Source of the DNA: Nocardioides sp. YR527
GTDB lineage: Bacteria > Actinomycetota > Actinomycetes > Propionibacteriales > Nocardioidaceae
DNA: 64,000 nucleotides
Direction of reading: 5' to 3'
NCBI RefSeq assembly: GCF_900101045.1
Contig: NZ_FNFN01000002.1
Location: 124,001-188,000, forward strand
Positions 33,328 to 42,351 of the stretch are shown here, piece after piece. Positions within the stretch are counted from its first letter, which is position 1; each line of letters starts with the position of its first letter. Under the pieces are notes generated by a model. The model was given only the letters and a program-made list of their open reading frames with translations. It ran no database searches and was not told the origin of the DNA. Both the position numbers and the translations under genes were made by a program.

Positions 33328-34599
33328 ATGTCTCGGACCCTCGTCCGCACGGGCACCGCAGCGATCGCCGCGGTGCTTCTACCTCTGACGGCCGTGCCGG
33401 CCGCGTACGCCCAGCCTGACCCCGATCCCGATCCTGGTCGCGGGCCCGCGGCCGTTGCCCCGGACCCGACCGCGCTGACCCGGGAGGCGACCGCGATCGC
33501 CGAGCGGGCAGCGGCCAAGCACCAGGGGTTCAAGGCCCGGTCGTCGACTCCGGCTACCGCCGAGCTCGACCGTGCCGTCGACGCGGTCATCGCCGACGGC
33601 GCCCTCGGCGTCACTGCCCGGGTCGAGGCTCCGGGTCTGACCTGGACGGGGGCAGGCGGCGTACGCGAGGCGGGCACCGAGCGCAACGTCCGGGCCTTCG
33701 ACAGGTTCCACGTCGCCAGCAACACCAAGACGATGATCGCGACCCTGGTCATGCAGGAGGTCGAGCGCGGCACCTGGAGACTGGACACCCCGGCCGAGGA
33801 CGTACTGCCCGGGATCTTTCCTGCCGGCGTCACGATCGAGCACCTGCTCAGCCACCGCTCCGGGGCTCCGCGCGGCCCCGAAGAGCTGCTGCTGACCCGC
33901 ATCGAGGACCCCAACTCGCTGGAGCAGTTCATCGACGCCGTCGGTCAGCACTACACCGAGGCCGAGCACCTGACCGCGATGCGCTCGGTCCCCTGGCTCT
34001 TCGAGCCGGGCACCGACTTCTCCTACTCCAACTACGGCTACGTCGCCCTCGGCGTCATGCTCGAGAAGGAGACCGGCCAGGATCTCGACGACCTGCTCCA
34101 CCGGCGCATCTTCTGGCCGGCCGGGATGCTCCGCACCGACTACCCGAAGACCTCGCACAACCGCGGACCGTTCCTCGAGGGTGCGGCCAAGATCGACCAG
34201 ACCGGATGGCGGCCGCTGACCGACCTGGACCCGAGCGTCTTCCACGCCTCCGGCGCCGCGACCAGCACCACCCGTGACCTGGCCTCTTTCAACGAGGCGC
34301 TGCTGACCGGTGAGCTGGTCTCACCGGCCTCGGTCGACGCCATGCTCCCGCCTCGCGCGGGCAGCGCCGACCCCGAATACGGGCTGGGCATCTATCGCGT
34401 CGCCGACCCGTGCACGGAGGGCGAATACCTCTACGGTCACGACGGCGCCCACTTCGGCACCCAGTCGATCAACTGGAGCTCGCGCGACGGCGAGCGTCAG
34501 GTCACCCTCGCCTGGACCGGCCGCGACTACACCGGTGCCACCGAGCCGCCCTACGACCTCGGCCTCCTGCTGGAGCCGATGCTTCTCGCGACCTGCTGA
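33328..34599 (+). CDS. Secreted serine hydrolase (beta-lactamase / D-Ala-D-Ala peptidase fold)
   Basis: 423 residues. Signal peptide MSRTLVRTGTAAIAAVLLPL with cleavage near AYA-QP, then an Asp/Pro-rich linker. The class C beta-lactamase-like triad is present: SNTK (Ser131, Lys134), YSN (233-235) and GHDGAHFG in place of KTG. Such proteins act as esterases or D-aminopeptidases on the cell surface; the substrate is not evident. The ATG at 33328 has AGGAGC upstream. Monocistronic. Confidence 0.85.
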   Translation: MSRTLVRTGTAAIAAVLLPLTAVPAAYAQPDPDPDPGRGPAAVAPDPTALTREATAIAERAAAKHQGFKARSSTPATAELDRAVDAVIADGALGVTARVEAPGLTWTGAGGVREAGTERNVRAFDRFHVASNTKTMIATLVMQEVERGTWRLDTPAEDVLPGIFPAGVTIEHLLSHRSGAPRGPEELLLTRIEDPNSLEQFIDAVGQHYTEAEHLTAMRSVPWLFEPGTDFSYSNYGYVALGVMLEKETGQDLDDLLHRRIFWPAGMLRTDYPKTSHNRGPFLEGAAKIDQTGWRPLTDLDPSVFHASGAATSTTRDLASFNEALLTGELVSPASVDAMLPPRAGSADPEYGLGIYRVADPCTEGEYLYGHDGAHFGTQSINWSSRDGERQVTLAWTGRDYTGATEPPYDLGLLLEPMLLATC

Positions 34600-34612
34600 G
34601 TCCCTCGAACGG

Positions 34613-35248
34613 TCAGGGTCGCAGGATGCGGCGTTCGATGGCCGTGGCGACGGCGCCGGCCCGGGTGTCGACGCCGAGCTTGGTGTAGATGTGGGAGAGG
34701 TGGGACTTGACCGTCGCCTCGCTGACCAGCAGCTCGCGGGCCATCTCCTTGTTGCCCAGGCCCTTGGCGAGCAGCCGCAGGATCTCGACCTCGCGCGGAC
34801 TCACCTTCGGCGTCGGCGAGGCGGCGCGCTGCAGCAGCCGGGTCGCGACCGAGGGTGCCAGCACGGTCTCACCTCGTGCGGTGCCGCGGATGGCGCGGAA
34901 CAGCTCGTCGGGCGGTGCGTCCTTGAGCAGGTAGCCCGCCGCGCCGGCGTCGACGGCCTCGAGCACGTCGGCCTCGGTGTCATAGGTCGTCAGCACCAGC
35001 ACCTGCGGCGGCGACGGCAGCTCGCGGACCAGCCGGGTGGTCTCCGCGCCACCCGGTCCGTCGCCGAGGCTGAGGTCCATCAGCACCACGTCCGGCGTCG
35101 TCTCGCCGACGACCGCGACGGCCTGGGCCGAGTCGGCCGCCTCGCCGACCACGTCGAGGTCGTCCTGGGCGTCCACCAGGGCGCGTACGCCTGCCCGGAC
35201 GACCGGATGGTCGTCCACCAGCACCACCCGGATGCGTTGCTCAGCCAC
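34613..35248 (-). CDS. LuxR/NarL-family response regulator
   Basis: 211 residues. Receiver domain with DD (12-13), phospho-acceptor Asp58 in LMDLSL, Thr in LTTYDT and Lys in LLKDAP; LuxR helix-turn-helix VSPREVEILRLLAKGLGNKE with SEATVKSHLSHIYTKLGV. The GTG start at 35246-35248 has GGGGAGGA upstream and overlaps the kinase stop by eight bases. Partner of the kinase at 35241-36461. Confidence 0.92.
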   Translation of the reverse strand: MAEQRIRVVLVDDHPVVRAGVRALVDAQDDLDVVGEAADSAQAVAVVGETTPDVVLMDLSLGDGPGGAETTRLVRELPSPPQVLVLTTYDTEADVLEAVDAGAAGYLLKDAPPDELFRAIRGTARGETVLAPSVATRLLQRAASPTPKVSPREVEILRLLAKGLGNKEMARELLVSEATVKSHLSHIYTKLGVDTRAGAVATAIERRILRP

Positions 35249-36461
35249 GACGTTCCTCCCCCTGAGATGCTGTCTGTCCGGCCGCGAACGAGGCCGCGAG
35301 CACCGTGCCCTCACCGGGGGCGCTCTCGATGACCAAGTCTCCACCCAGCAGGCGGGCGCGAGCCCGCATTCCGGCCAGGCCGTGTCCGCGCAGCCCGTCG
35401 GACTCCTTCAGCCGGGCGGGCTCGAACCCTGCTCCGTCGTCGCGTACGTCCAGGGCGACCGCGCCCTCGTGGAACGTGAGGGAGACGACCGCCGTGGTCG
35501 CGCCGGCGTGCTCGGCGACGTTGGCGAGGGCGCCGCGCAGGGTGCGGACGACGGCCGTCGCCACGCGTCCGCCGACCTCGTGCGGGTCGCCGTGGACGTG
35601 GACCGGGACGCTGAGCCCGGTGGTGGCGGCGACGTCGTCGGCGACCTGGCGTACGGCGGTGACCAGCGCCGATCCACCGGTCAGCTCGGTGGGGGCGAGG
35701 TCGCGTACGACCCGACGGGCCTCGTCGAGCGAGGAGCGGGCCATCGTGGCCGCCTGGTCGACGTGGTCACGAGCGTCGTCCGGGCGCGAGGACCACTCCT
35801 GGTCGGCCGCCTGGAGCAGCAGGTTGATGCTGGTCAGGCCCTGGGCGACGCTGTCGTGGATCTCCCGGCTCAGGCGCGCGCGCTCGGCCACGACACCGGC
35901 TCGGCGCTCGGCGTCGGCGACCTCGTCCTGGGCCGCCTCGAGGTCTGCGAGGAGCGCGCGCCGGGTGACCGCGTCGCGCTCGAGAGCGCGGTAGGCGGTC
36001 ACCGCGAGCACGGCCACGCAGACCGGTCCGAGGAGGACGGTCGGGTCGGCCAGGCCGGTCATCCGGCTCCAGGCGACCGCGACCACCGCGACCAGGAACA
36101 CCGTGGCGGCCACCGCCCACCTGAACGGCAGGATCCGCAGCGCCAGGAAGACCAGCGGCACCGCCGCCCACGAGAACGAGGGCGCGATCAGCGCCAGCAC
36201 CGTCCAGCAGGCGACCACGCCGGCCAGCCACACGACCGCGGCCGTGCCGGTGAGGCGGCGGCCCGCGGCGTACGCGATCAGCAGGACCGCTGCGCCGGAC
36301 AGGACCACCTCGGCCTGGTCACCGAGGCCGTGGCCCTGCAGATAGCGAGCGACCGAGGCGACGACGAGCACCACCAGTGAGATGTGGAGCCAGCGGTCGA
36401 GCAGCGACTGGCCGGCCAGGATCCCACCGGCTCGAGGGCTGGGTGCGGCGTCGGTCGACAT
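35241..36461 (-). CDS. Two-component sensor histidine kinase (HisKA_3)
   Basis: 406 residues. About six membrane helices in residues 20-160, a coiled-coil linker (LLADLEAAQDEVADAERR), the phosphoacceptor REIHDSVAQGLTS with His202, and an ATPase domain with ANVAEHAG, RDDGAGF and GHGLAGMRARA. Upstream, on the other strand, lie the beta-propeller and ankyrin lipoprotein genes, which are candidate targets. Confidence 0.92.
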   Translation of the reverse strand: MSTDAAPSPRAGGILAGQSLLDRWLHISLVVLVVASVARYLQGHGLGDQAEVVLSGAAVLLIAYAAGRRLTGTAAVVWLAGVVACWTVLALIAPSFSWAAVPLVFLALRILPFRWAVAATVFLVAVVAVAWSRMTGLADPTVLLGPVCVAVLAVTAYRALERDAVTRRALLADLEAAQDEVADAERRAGVVAERARLSREIHDSVAQGLTSINLLLQAADQEWSSRPDDARDHVDQAATMARSSLDEARRVVRDLAPTELTGGSALVTAVRQVADDVAATTGLSVPVHVHGDPHEVGGRVATAVVRTLRGALANVAEHAGATTAVVSLTFHEGAVALDVRDDGAGFEPARLKESDGLRGHGLAGMRARARLLGGDLVIESAPGEGTVLAASFAAGQTASQGEERRG

Positions 36462-36507
36462 GGTTGTTCCAGGCTAGGCCGGTCGCGGTGTCCAGGCATC
36501 ATCCGAT

Positions 36508-36551
36508 CGGCTATCCGGAGTGTCGCCGGACGGCTATCCAGACGTCGCCGG
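36508..36551. promoter_or_regulatory. Direct-repeat candidate regulator site
   Basis: CGGCTATCCGGAGTGTCGCC (36508 onward) and CGGCTATCCAGACGTCGCC (36531 onward) are a tandem direct repeat with a 23-bp period in the intergenic space between the kinase and the beta-propeller gene. It may bind the adjacent response regulator. Confidence 0.4.
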
Positions 36552-36624
36552 TCACCCGATGTCCGGACCCCTCCTCGACGGCGATGGTTGATGCATCAGC
36601 TCGACCAACCGGAGGAGAACCACC

Positions 36625-37620
36625 ATGCGTACGTCCCGAATCGCCGCCCTCGCCGGGCTCGCCGGCATCGCCGCCACGGCCACCCTGTCCGTCACCGCCC
36701 TCGGTATGGGTACCGCGGCCAACGCCGCCGAGGGTCACGGCCGGCCGGCGAGCTACCTGCTCGAGGGCGACCCGTCGGCCCAGGGCGGCTCGAAGTTCGA
36801 GGGCATCGGCGTGGACCCGGAGTCCGGGAGGTTCTACGTCAGCGAGGTCACCGGCGGCGAGATCCAGCGCGGCTCCGCCGACCGCGCCCAGGCCGAGGAG
36901 TGGCTGGCCGGTGACGGCACCGATGGCCGCTACACCGCCCGTGGCATCACCGTCGACGACGAGGGCCGCATCTACATCGCCGGTGGCCCGAACGGCACCG
37001 GCAACGACCGCCCCGACCTGTGGGTCTACAGCTCGTCGGGCGAGTTGCTGGCCGCTCTCCGCGTCCCCGACAACGACGCGTTCCTGAACGATGTGGCGAT
37101 CGGGCCGGACGGGGCTGCGTACTTCACCAACTCCAACGACCCCACGATCATCCGCGTCGCCGAGGGTTCCTCCGGCTGGGAGGCGACCGAGTGGGCCGAC
37201 GGCAGCTCGCTGATCACCCGTCAGGAGGGCTTCAACCTCGGCGGCATCGTGCTGAGCCAGGACCGCTCCGCCTTCGTGGTCGCCCAGGGCAACACCGGGC
37301 AGCTGTGGCGCTTCTCGATCGCGACCGGCGAGGTCAGCGAGATCGACACCGATGGCGCGAACCTGCGCAACGCCGACGGCCTGATCCGGCAGGGTCGCGA
37401 CCTCGCGGTGATCCGCAACTTCGACAAGCAGATCGTGCACCTCGAGCTGAACCGGTCCGCGACCTCGGCCGAGCACGTCTCCTCGCGCGCCACCGACCCT
37501 GACCGCGTCCTCACCACCGGGAAGCTGCTGAACGGCCGGATGCTGCTGGTCGACAGCCACTTCGACGAGCAGACCGCGCAGGGGCCGTACGAGATCGTCA
37601 CCGCCAGGATGCCGCGATGA
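36625..37620 (+). CDS. Secreted SMP-30/NHL-type beta-propeller protein
   Basis: 331 residues. Signal peptide ending near ANA-AE, then repeated beta-propeller blades: FEGIGVDPESGRFYVSEV, ARGITVDDEGRIYIAGG, LNDVAIGPDGAAYFTNS, LGGIVLSQDRSAFVVAQ, ADGLIRQGRDLAVIRN. This is the SMP-30/gluconolactonase/strictosidine synthase-like layout; a lactonase or binding role is possible. GGAGGAG lies just before the ATG. The stop overlaps the ankyrin lipoprotein start (ATGA). Confidence 0.8.
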   Translation: MRTSRIAALAGLAGIAATATLSVTALGMGTAANAAEGHGRPASYLLEGDPSAQGGSKFEGIGVDPESGRFYVSEVTGGEIQRGSADRAQAEEWLAGDGTDGRYTARGITVDDEGRIYIAGGPNGTGNDRPDLWVYSSSGELLAALRVPDNDAFLNDVAIGPDGAAYFTNSNDPTIIRVAEGSSGWEATEWADGSSLITRQEGFNLGGIVLSQDRSAFVVAQGNTGQLWRFSIATGEVSEIDTDGANLRNADGLIRQGRDLAVIRNFDKQIVHLELNRSATSAEHVSSRATDPDRVLTTGKLLNGRMLLVDSHFDEQTAQGPYEIVTARMPR

Positions 37621-38897
37621 CCGTCTCTCCCCTGCGGTGGTCGCTGGCCGCCGCGGCGCTGACCGCACTTCTGGCAGGCTGCGCCGCGGCGCCGTCGGAG
37701 ACCGGCGAACCGTCTCCATCGAGCTCTCCGTCCAACTCTTCGTCGAGCTCGGCGTCCGCCGCGACGAAGGAAGCGGACAGCGCCCCCGACCCCGAGGAGC
37801 AGAAGCGCATGAACGAGCAGCTGATCAAGGCCGCATGGGACAACGACGTGGCCCGCGCCCGCGAGCTGGTCGAGGCCGGCGCGGACGTGAACCACCAGGA
37901 CGACACCCAGCAGAGCGCCTACCTCATCGCCGCGAGCGAGGGCTATGTCGACCTGCTCGACCTGACGCTTCGCAACGGCGCCGAGATCAACGCCAAGGAC
38001 TCCTACGACGGGACCGCGCTGATCCGCGCCGCCGAGCGCGGCCACGCCGACGTCGTGGGGCGTCTGGTGCAGGCCGGGATCGACCTCGACCACGTCAACA
38101 ACCTGGGCTGGACCGCCCTGCACGAGGCGATCGTCCTGGGTGACGACGGCCCGGACGCGGCCGACACCGTGCGGGTGCTGGTCGCGGCCGGCGTGGACAT
38201 CTCGATCGAGGCGGGGCGGGACGGGAAGACCGCCCTACAGCACGCCGAGGAGCGGGGGTTCGACGCGATCGTCTCGACGCTTCGCGCCGCTTCTTCCGAG
38301 GTCGCCGATGGCGATGCTCAGCTCCTACGCGCCGCTTCAGGCGGTGACGCGGACTCGGCCGCGGCGGCCCTCCGGGGCGGCGCCGATCTGGAGGCCCGCG
38401 ACGGCAACCGGCGTACGCCGCTGCTGCTCGCGGTCACCGACGACCACCTCTCCACGGCCCGTCTGCTCGTCCACCTGGGTGCCGACCCGGATGCCCTCGA
38501 CGGCCAGCACGACACGCCCTGGCTGGTCACCGGTGTCACCGGGAGCGTCCCGATGGCCGAGCTGCTGCTCACCGCCGACCCGGACCTGACGGTGCGCAAC
38601 CGCTACGGCGGTCTCTCCATCATCCCGGCCAGCGAGCGCGGCCACGCGGACTACGTCGAGCGCGTCGCGAAGACCGCGATCGACATCGACCACGTCAACG
38701 ACCTCGGCTGGACCGCCCTCCTGGAGGCCGTGATCCTCGGCGAGGGCTCCGACCGCTGGCAGCGGGTCGTCCGCAGCCTGCTCGAGAACGGCGCCGACCC
38801 GAGCATCGCCGACCGCGACGGCGTGACCCCGCTCGAGCACGCCCGCAACCGCGGCTTCACCGAGATCGCACGGATCATCGAGCAGCACGGCGGCTGA
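37617..38897 (+). CDS. Ankyrin-repeat lipoprotein
   Basis: 426 residues. Lipoprotein signal with LLAGC (Cys near 22), a Ser/Pro-rich tether to about residue 65, then about ten ankyrin repeats (for example ARELVEAGADVNHQDD, GHADVVGRLVQAGIDLDHVN). The repeat array is itself duplicated: GIDLDHVNNLGWTALHEAIV recurs as AIDIDHVNDLGWTALLEAVI about 200 residues later. Coupled to the beta-propeller gene by ATGA, so the two secreted proteins may act together at the cell surface. Confidence 0.88.
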   Translation: MTVSPLRWSLAAAALTALLAGCAAAPSETGEPSPSSSPSNSSSSSASAATKEADSAPDPEEQKRMNEQLIKAAWDNDVARARELVEAGADVNHQDDTQQSAYLIAASEGYVDLLDLTLRNGAEINAKDSYDGTALIRAAERGHADVVGRLVQAGIDLDHVNNLGWTALHEAIVLGDDGPDAADTVRVLVAAGVDISIEAGRDGKTALQHAEERGFDAIVSTLRAASSEVADGDAQLLRAASGGDADSAAAALRGGADLEARDGNRRTPLLLAVTDDHLSTARLLVHLGADPDALDGQHDTPWLVTGVTGSVPMAELLLTADPDLTVRNRYGGLSIIPASERGHADYVERVAKTAIDIDHVNDLGWTALLEAVILGEGSDRWQRVVRSLLENGADPSIADRDGVTPLEHARNRGFTEIARIIEQHGG

Positions 38898-38905
38898 TCG
38901 TCGCC

Positions 38906-40177
38906 TCAGAGCTCGAGGCCCTGACCGGTTCCCCCGCCGGTCGGGGTCTCGTCCCGGGTGAACGTGAGCTGCTGGACATCGATGTAGCGAGCGGCGAACC
39001 CGGCCCTGGAGTACTCCAGGTAGAAGTGCCACATCCGCAGGAACGTCTCGTCGAACCCGAGCGCCCGGACCTCCTCGGCTTGCTCCCACAGCGCGTGGTC
39101 CCAGCGCCGCAGGGTCTCCGCGTAGTGGGCCCCGAACGAGAGCCGACTCCGCACCCGGAGCCGGGTGTGCGCCTCGGTGACGCCGGTGATCGCCTCGGTC
39201 GAGGGAAGCAGCCCGCCGGGGAAGATGTACTTGGTGATCCAGGTCTCGGTGTTCCGGGTCGCGAGCATCCGGTCGTGCGGCATGGTGATCGCCTGGATCA
39301 CCGCGGTGCCGCCGGGGGCCAGGACCTCGTCGATCTTCGCGAAGTAGACCGGCCAGAACCGTTCGCCGACCGCCTCGATCATCTCGACCGAGACCACGGC
39401 GTCGTACGTCCCGTCCACGGCCCGGTAGTCGCGCAGCTCCACGTCCACCCGATGGTCCAGACCGGCAGCGCCGATCCGGCGCCGGGCCAGCTCGGCCTGT
39501 TCGACGGAGAGGGTCACCGAGGTGACCTGGGCGCCCCGGGCGGCGGCCCGCAGGGCGAGCTCGCCCCAGCCGGTCCCGATCTCCAGCAGACGGGTGCCCG
39601 CGCCGACTCCCGCCTCGTCGAGGATCCGGTCGATCTTGCGATGCTGGGCGAGCGCCAGGTCCTCCGTCGAGGGCAGGGAGGAGAACAGGCCCGCCGAGTA
39701 GGTCATCGTCGGGTCCAGGAAGAGCGCGAAGAAGTCGTTGGACAGGTCGTAGTGGTGGCCGATGTGCTCGCGCGCGTTCTCCGGCGTGTTCACGTCCTTC
39801 GCGCCGCGGCGCCGCTCGTAGACGCCGCGCAGCCGCTGGGCCCACCCGGGAATGAGACCGTCGATGTCCCGGCACAGCACGGTCAGGGTCTCCCCCAGCT
39901 CGGGGGCATCCCAGGCACCGGTCAGGTACGCCTCGCCGAAGCCGATCAGCCCGTGCCGGCTGAGCCTGGCGTAGAACTCCTCGGGCCGGTGCAGCACGAT
40001 GTCGGCCGGGCTGCCGTCGTGGCTCACGCTGATCCCGAGCCGCTTCGTGGCGGCCCGGAACACGGCAGCCGCGGCAGCCGCGGCGCCCCTGGTCACCGGA
40101 CCCGTGGGTGCGTCCTGCAGCATCGGCCAACGCTCACCCGCCAGGCTCTGGGCGGCGGCGGCTTCGATGGTCTTCAT
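38906..40177 (-). CDS. Cyclopropane-fatty-acid synthase family methyltransferase
   Basis: 423 residues. The SAM-binding motif LLEIGTGWGELALRAAARGAQVT, the CFA motifs HIGHHYDLSNDFFALFLD and MTYSAGLF, VEMIEAVGERFWPVYF, and the KYIFPGGLLPS region are all present; the N-terminal CFA domain (ADIVLHRPEEFYARLSRHGL) is there. It adds a methylene or methyl group to unsaturated acyl chains of phospholipids. ATGA overlap with the upstream flavoprotein gene and AGGAG before the ATG. Confidence 0.92.
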   Translation of the reverse strand: MKTIEAAAAQSLAGERWPMLQDAPTGPVTRGAAAAAAAVFRAATKRLGISVSHDGSPADIVLHRPEEFYARLSRHGLIGFGEAYLTGAWDAPELGETLTVLCRDIDGLIPGWAQRLRGVYERRRGAKDVNTPENAREHIGHHYDLSNDFFALFLDPTMTYSAGLFSSLPSTEDLALAQHRKIDRILDEAGVGAGTRLLEIGTGWGELALRAAARGAQVTSVTLSVEQAELARRRIGAAGLDHRVDVELRDYRAVDGTYDAVVSVEMIEAVGERFWPVYFAKIDEVLAPGGTAVIQAITMPHDRMLATRNTETWITKYIFPGGLLPSTEAITGVTEAHTRLRVRSRLSFGAHYAETLRRWDHALWEQAEEVRALGFDETFLRMWHFYLEYSRAGFAARYIDVQQLTFTRDETPTGGGTGQGLEL

Positions 40178-42177
40178 CGGACTCCTTCTTGGTGGTGCAA
40201 CGGCCGTCTGTGGACCGGCAGGCGTCGTAGCCACAGTGCTACGCCGTGGATGCGGATCCAGACCGCGCCGAGAATCGCGGCGGGAGCGGATCGGAGCGTG
40301 TCCCCGAACCGCCCTTCGACCCGGGAGCCGCGGACGGAGGCGTCGAAGACGGACCCGTCCTCGGTGGTCAGCCGGACGGCGACGCGGAGTCGCCCGTCGG
40401 GTGGCGGCACGGTGAGGTCGTAGTGGCCGTCCACGCCGTGGAACGGCGAGACGTACATCGCCTTCGCGACCTGTGCCCGATGCCGATCGTCGGGATGGAC
40501 GAGGTACGCGTGCCGGTCGCCGTAGGTGTTGTGCACCTCGACGACGGTGGCCAGCGGCTCCCCGGAGGCAGCCGTGCACCAGTAGACGCTGATCGGGTTG
40601 AAGCTGAACCCGAAGGCCCTCGGCTGAGCCGCCATCAGCACCCGTGCGTCGGCCAGGTCGATGTCGTGGAGCTTCAGGAACGCGGCGAGGTTCTCCCGGA
40701 TCGAGAGCTCGGGGTCGCCCAAATGGTCGCGGGCCTCGAAGCGGCCGAGGGGCCCGTGATCGGGCAACCGGTCCAGATCGACCACCTGCCAGTGGGAGCG
40801 GTGCACGAACCGGTTCCGCAGCGGCCCCCGCCGGGTGTGGCTGATCGTGGTGCGATACACGCCGGTCGCGTCGTCGGGCCGCTCGGCGGGGGCCGTCCAG
40901 GACAGCCCCAGCCGCTCGGCCGCACGGGCACCGGAGCGGGCGCCGTCCTCGTGGAACCCCCAGCCGCGCCAGGCGCCGGCGAAGACCAGCGCGTCGGAGT
41001 CCAGCTCGTCGGCGCGCTGTTGAGCAGCGACCGATTCCGGGGTGTAGAGCGGGTGCTCGTACTCCATGGTGGCGATGACCTTCTCGGGATCGATCAGGTC
41101 CGCCCCACCGAGCGTGACCAGGTGACGTACGCCTCCGGGAGCCGGCAGCCGCATCAACCGCGTCAGGTCGTAGGTGACCGTGACCTGGCCGCGGCCCGGG
41201 CGCTCCAGGTAGTTCCACGAGGACCGGACGTGCTCGCTGTCCGGCAGCAGGCTGGTGTCGGTGTGCAGCTGAGCCTGGTTGGCGGAGTACGGGAACCCAC
41301 CCAGGATCTCCCGCTGGGCCGCCGTGGGCTCGCCGAGCATCGCCAGCGACTGTCCCGGATGGGTCGCGAGCACTGCCGCGTCGAAGAGCTCGGTGCGCCC
41401 GTTGCCGTCGGTGATCTCGACACCCGCACCGGTCTCGACCACGTTCACCACCTTCGTCGAGGTCAACACCCGGCCGCCGCGGTCGCGGATCGTGGCGGCG
41501 ACCCTCTCGACGTACGTCGCCGACCCGCCGGTGACCGTGCGCCAGCGCGGCGAGCCGAAGATCTGCAGCATCCCGTGGTGGCTGAGGAACTCGAAGAGGT
41601 AGCGAGCCGGGTAGCTCAGCGCCGTGGCCGGGTCGCAGGACCACACCGCGGCGACCAGCGGTGCCATGAAGTGACGGCGGAAGTGCGGGGTGAACCCGTG
41701 CTCGTCCAGGAACGCCTCGAGGGTGCGGTCGTCGGAATCATCGCCGGCGAGCAGCCTCCGGGCGGCCCGGTGGAACCGCGGGATCTCGGTGAGCATCCGC
41801 AGGTGCGCCGGTCGCCACGCGCGGCGGTCGGGCAGCACCCCGCGCAGCCCGCGCGCACCGGCGTACTCCACGCCGGCGCCCGGCGAACGCACCGACATCG
41901 ACATCTCCGAGACCTGGGTCGGCACGTCGAGCTCGGCGAAGAGCCGGAGCAGCGTCGGATACGTACGCCGGTTGTGCACGATGAACCCGGTGTCGATCGC
42001 CAGCTCGCTCCCGTCCGGGGCCGTCACCTGGTGGGTGTCGGCATGGCCACCGAGCCTGTCGTCGGCCTCGAAGAGGGTCACCGCACCGTTCAAGGACGCG
42101 ACGTACGCGGCAGTCAGACCGGCGACACCGCTGCCCACCACGGCGATCCGACGGCGTTCGTGGTCGGGGCTGCTCAT
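40174..42177 (-). CDS. Flavoprotein (amine oxidase-like) fused to DUF1365
   Basis: 667 residues, two proteins in one. Residues 1 to about 430 are an FAD-dependent oxidoreductase with RRIAVVGSGVAGLTAAYVAS, the FAD motif EADDRLGGHADTH, and the C-terminal GAWRGWGFHEDGARSGARAAE. From about 440 a DUF1365 domain follows (VYRTTISHTRRGPLRNRFVH, FGFSFNPISVYWC). In most genomes these are two neighbouring genes beside a CFA-type methyltransferase. A role in making modified (cyclopropane, methyl-branched or furan) fatty acids is inferred. Confidence 0.88.
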   Translation of the reverse strand: MSSPDHERRRIAVVGSGVAGLTAAYVASLNGAVTLFEADDRLGGHADTHQVTAPDGSELAIDTGFIVHNRRTYPTLLRLFAELDVPTQVSEMSMSVRSPGAGVEYAGARGLRGVLPDRRAWRPAHLRMLTEIPRFHRAARRLLAGDDSDDRTLEAFLDEHGFTPHFRRHFMAPLVAAVWSCDPATALSYPARYLFEFLSHHGMLQIFGSPRWRTVTGGSATYVERVAATIRDRGGRVLTSTKVVNVVETGAGVEITDGNGRTELFDAAVLATHPGQSLAMLGEPTAAQREILGGFPYSANQAQLHTDTSLLPDSEHVRSSWNYLERPGRGQVTVTYDLTRLMRLPAPGGVRHLVTLGGADLIDPEKVIATMEYEHPLYTPESVAAQQRADELDSDALVFAGAWRGWGFHEDGARSGARAAERLGLSWTAPAERPDDATGVYRTTISHTRRGPLRNRFVHRSHWQVVDLDRLPDHGPLGRFEARDHLGDPELSIRENLAAFLKLHDIDLADARVLMAAQPRAFGFSFNPISVYWCTAASGEPLATVVEVHNTYGDRHAYLVHPDDRHRAQVAKAMYVSPFHGVDGHYDLTVPPPDGRLRVAVRLTTEDGSVFDASVRGSRVEGRFGDTLRSAPAAILGAVWIRIHGVALWLRRLPVHRRPLHHQEGVR

Positions 42178-42285
42178 CGTGCTCCTTGGGTCGGCGGGGG
42201 AAACGGCACAGCGGCGCCGTCACCCGGTCTTCGGCCACCGCGGCGATTCGGATTGGGTTTCAGCACGCGAATCTCATCCGGCCGC

Positions 42286-42308
42286 TTGACCTTGACGCAG
42301 CGTCATGG
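42286..42308 (+). promoter_or_regulatory. MerR-like promoter/operator
   Basis: TTGACC (42286-42291) followed by near-palindrome CCTTGACGC-A-GCGTCATGG (42290-42308, one mismatch in 9-bp arms). The arrangement recalls MerR-family sites, which sit in a long promoter spacer. It lies between the divergent flavoprotein and membrane-protein genes. Confidence 0.45.
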
Positions 42309-42351
42309 CTGAACAGTGGTGCCATCGACCACACACCGGAGGAGCACCACC

